From contig CAAECP010000126.1 in NCBI GenBank assembly GCA_900754385.1, positions 1-5,056 on the forward strand: DNA of 5,056 bases, read 5' to 3'. Below, piece by piece: positions 5,050-5,056 of the stretch. The position numbers and the translations under genes were made by a program. How positions within the stretch are numbered: position 1 is the stretch's first letter; every line of letters begins with the position of its first letter. The DNA is from an uncultured Collinsella sp. Lineage in GTDB: Bacteria; Actinomycetota; Coriobacteriia; Coriobacteriales; Coriobacteriaceae. The notes beneath the pieces are model-generated. The model did no database searches and was not told the origin of the DNA. It saw nothing but the letters and a program-made list of their open reading frames with translations.

Positions 5050-5056
5050 GTGCACC

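Noticed and set aside
4864..5055. Minus-strand open frame at the right edge
   Set aside because: It is short, with no recognisable motif, crosses the direct repeats and stem structures, and ends at the phosphohexomutase stop. A SD-like AAGGAG near a TTG on this strand is not enough to support a gene.
4868..5056. tRNA, rRNA leader, T-box or known riboswitch in the tail
   Set aside because: No T-loop, boxA, T-box or other recognised consensus element was found.

Overview
The window looks like chromosomal DNA from a moderately high-GC Gram-positive bacterium. The protein style (GTG start, Coriobacteriia-like PepT and metalloregulator, and a phosphohexomutase beginning FGTDGWRA) suggests Collinsella or a close relative. 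That placement is inference from recognition, not a search.

Left end (1-613): an IS110-family transposase gene enters from the left edge on the minus strand. Only its N-terminus (78 residues, with the first D and the E of the DEDD site) is inside the window. Its upstream non-coding side (235 to about 400) is where IS110-group elements encode their bridge RNA, and it holds several stem-loops with wide loops. Next comes a degenerate tandem array of about 27-bp units (410 to about 518), then a strong minus-strand terminator (549-587).

Middle (614-3342): pepT (tripeptidase, minus strand) lies divergent to a two-gene plus-strand operon. That operon encodes a small DtxR/MntR-type metalloregulator and, 10 bp later, a stand-alone homocysteine S-methyltransferase, and it ends in a near-textbook terminator (3314-3342). 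The shared pepT/regulator intergenic region carries a perfect 8-2-8 palindrome (1910-1927) just upstream of a TAGAAT -10 box. It is a good candidate operator for the regulator. The two enzymes flanking the regulator are both zinc-type metalloenzymes, so metal-responsive control of peptide and methionine metabolism is a reasonable hypothesis.

Right part (3343-5056): an imperfect nested inverted repeat (3351-3413) precedes a GTG-started phosphoglucomutase/phosphomannomutase-family gene (3467-4867), which has an unusual active-site loop. The last 189 bases hold no supported gene. They contain a 9-bp direct repeat with an 11-bp period and a very GC-rich nested stem structure cut close to the right edge, possibly the leader of a gene beyond the window.

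The most interesting items are the IS110 end with its candidate bridge-RNA region beside a repeat array, the palindromic operator with a mixed-type metalloregulator, and the two structured intergenic elements.
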